Assembly: GCA_036785705.1 (NCBI GenBank)
Contig: JAWUZG010000032.1
Coordinates: 10,124,001-10,188,000 of the forward strand
Source: Acanthornis magna
Taxonomy: Eukaryota > Chordata > Aves > Passeriformes > Acanthizidae
Length of the DNA stretch: 64,000 bases
Reading direction: 5' to 3'
Below are positions 62,906-64,000 of this stretch, in pieces. The notes under the pieces are model-generated. The model had not been told where the DNA came from and ran no database searches. It was given only the letters and a program-made list of their open reading frames with translations. The position numbers and the translations under genes were made by a program. The first letter of the stretch is position 1, and every line of letters starts with the position of its first letter.

Positions 62906-64000
62906 ATACGCTGCTTGCATGACTTATGGAGCTCTATGTTCTGTCTGAAAGCATGCAGGAAAGCAAGTTACTGTCTGCTTCCTTCCTCACCCAGCATCAT
63001 ACCTGTCCATGATTATATGTTGTCAGAAGTTCACGTCTGGTCCTAGTTAATGCTCTTTCATTTCATGGTGGTCCTATTTCTCATCTCAGACCTTCCGTAC
63101 TAATTCCGCACTGTCCGTTCTGATCTGCCAAAACCAAAATGAGTACCCATAAACAAAATGGAACTGGGTGGAATGACTGCACTGGTTCCTTCTTCTTCCA
63201 CATGTTCCAGCCTAATTTGGGTTCTAATTTGAAATATAACTGAAAAATTAAAAGGAAGCCCTATAATGTTCATAAAATCTTTCAGATGAGGGGTCTTTTC
63301 AGCTAGCCATGCCACATGAAATACCTTACCTGTGGGCCCCATGGTCTATGTGGCTGCCATTGCTGGGGGAAGAAGCTTTCTCATGCAGCATGTGGCCAAA
63401 AATCACTTCAGGCTCCCATGTTCCAGGATGGTTTCAGTGGTTAAAAAGGTACTTAATTTTTTGATTGTGCTGAAGTTTTCAGTTTAGGACAATGCTGAAA
63501 AACAACCCACAAGTTCATCTGAATGCTCTGGCTAGCTGGATTAATTTTCAGGCTTTTGTGGGTGTTGAAGGAAACATAGTGTCTGAAGAAGGTATTTGCA
63601 GCCCACCTGCTTGATGGGTTGGGATTGCCCAGGGAAGCAGTGCAATAGCAGCAGAGCCCCTGCGGAAGGACCCATCCTGCATTAGCCTTCGGAACAGCAG
63701 GCTCACCGAGGCTGGAGCAGTTGGAGGTGGTGACTATGTCTGCTGGAGGCTTGTGCTAGATGGGAAGTTGTGGTCAAGGTTATGGAGATGAAGGAGAGGA
63801 GCAGACTATAATATGTCGTATCAAGGAAGATGGAAAAAGGATTGAGAGTGTCTTCACAGAGACCCTGCAGAGATGAGAACCTGAATGTCCTGACCGTGCG
63901 AAACGGGGCAGCCAGAATCTGTGGGCAATTGTGATATAAGTGAAGGAACACTGTGTTGAGGAACACTGGAGGCTTATGACTTATGTCAAAAGTTGTCCTT
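62906..64000. other. Intronic end of window, no gene seen
   Basis: From about 63590 the G+C content rises modestly, with words such as GGAGCAGTTGGAGG that recall LTR or satellite-like DNA, but I could not match a family. No exon is supported. The sequence simply continues past the window. Confidence 0.5.

Larger units (their letters stand above)
7357..64000 (+). other. RIMS1: RIMS1 intron 1 (5' part; extends beyond the window)
   Basis: From the donor at 7357 to the end I found no sequence encoding the expected second exon (the Rab-binding helix continuation and the Cys-rich zinc finger with its CGICHK-type motif) on the + strand. The intron is therefore at least 56.6 kb. A very long first intron is usual for RIMS1 in vertebrates. 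Its content is AT-rich non-coding DNA with CR1 LINEs, LTRs and simple repeats, listed separately. All open frames inside it are short and either fall in repeats or lack any recognisable domain. Confidence 0.85.

Noticed and set aside
63590..63990. Moderately GC-rich segment with GGAGCAG-type words similar to the ERVL-type LTR interior
   Set aside because: The resemblance is limited to short words. No LTR ends, TATA or poly(A) signal could be placed, so it is not annotated as an element.
7357..64000. Search for a second RIMS1 exon or an alternative first exon
   Set aside because: No + strand segment encodes the expected Rab-binding helix continuation or the zinc-finger cysteines. The intron must continue past the window.
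1..64000. CRISPR arrays, operons, tRNA/rRNA genes, miR-30-type microRNA
   Set aside because: No regularly spaced direct repeats, no bacterial gene organisation, no cloverleaf or rRNA core, and no known microRNA seed hairpin was seen.

Overview
The window looks like nuclear DNA from a bird, probably a neoavian such as a songbird. The evidence is a run of 5'-truncated CR1 LINEs, several with the avian ATTCTATGATT-type 3' tail, plus two solo LTRs of a family I recognise from neoavian genomes (ERVL type, 5-bp target duplication). There is also one unmistakable vertebrate coding exon. Coding density is otherwise close to zero, and nothing bacterial or phage-like is present.

The only protein-coding feature I can support is the first coding exon of RIMS1 (RIM1-alpha, the presynaptic active-zone scaffold) at 7193-7356 on the + strand. 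It sits inside a CpG island of about 1.8 kb (roughly 6230-8060) that should hold the promoter and 5'UTR. An in-frame stop lies 21 bases before the ATG, the exon ends at a GTAAGC donor in phase 2, and two short upstream ORFs precede it. Positions 1 to about 6230 are upstream intergenic or promoter-distal sequence. From 7357 to the window end everything appears to be RIMS1 intron 1, at least 56.6 kb long. I found no second RIMS1 exon in it.

The intron and upstream region are filled with repeats. There are CR1 copies or tails at about 3865-4442, 13296-13992, 20604-21868, 26497-27510, 28980-29555, 34437-34647, 37988-39775, 51057-51150, 60495-61075 and 61845-62905. ERVL-type solo LTRs lie at 20170-22044 (minus, broken by a CR1) and 46386-47771 (plus, perfect ACTTG target duplication, with an internal tandem triplication). 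A different, shorter LTR lies at 29841-30238 (minus), and a probable LTR remnant at about 56826-57182. A much older LINE reverse-transcriptase scrap lies near 48640-48740. The remainder is AT-rich non-coding DNA with a few microsatellites, homopolymer tracts and perfect hairpins.

I found no undescribed multi-gene system. The points most worth following are the nested LTR/CR1 with a missing LTR middle, the triplicated segment in the younger solo LTR, the two upstream ORFs of RIMS1, and a 14-bp perfect hairpin at 52761-52796. Repeat family assignments are from memory of avian repeats, not from a database search.
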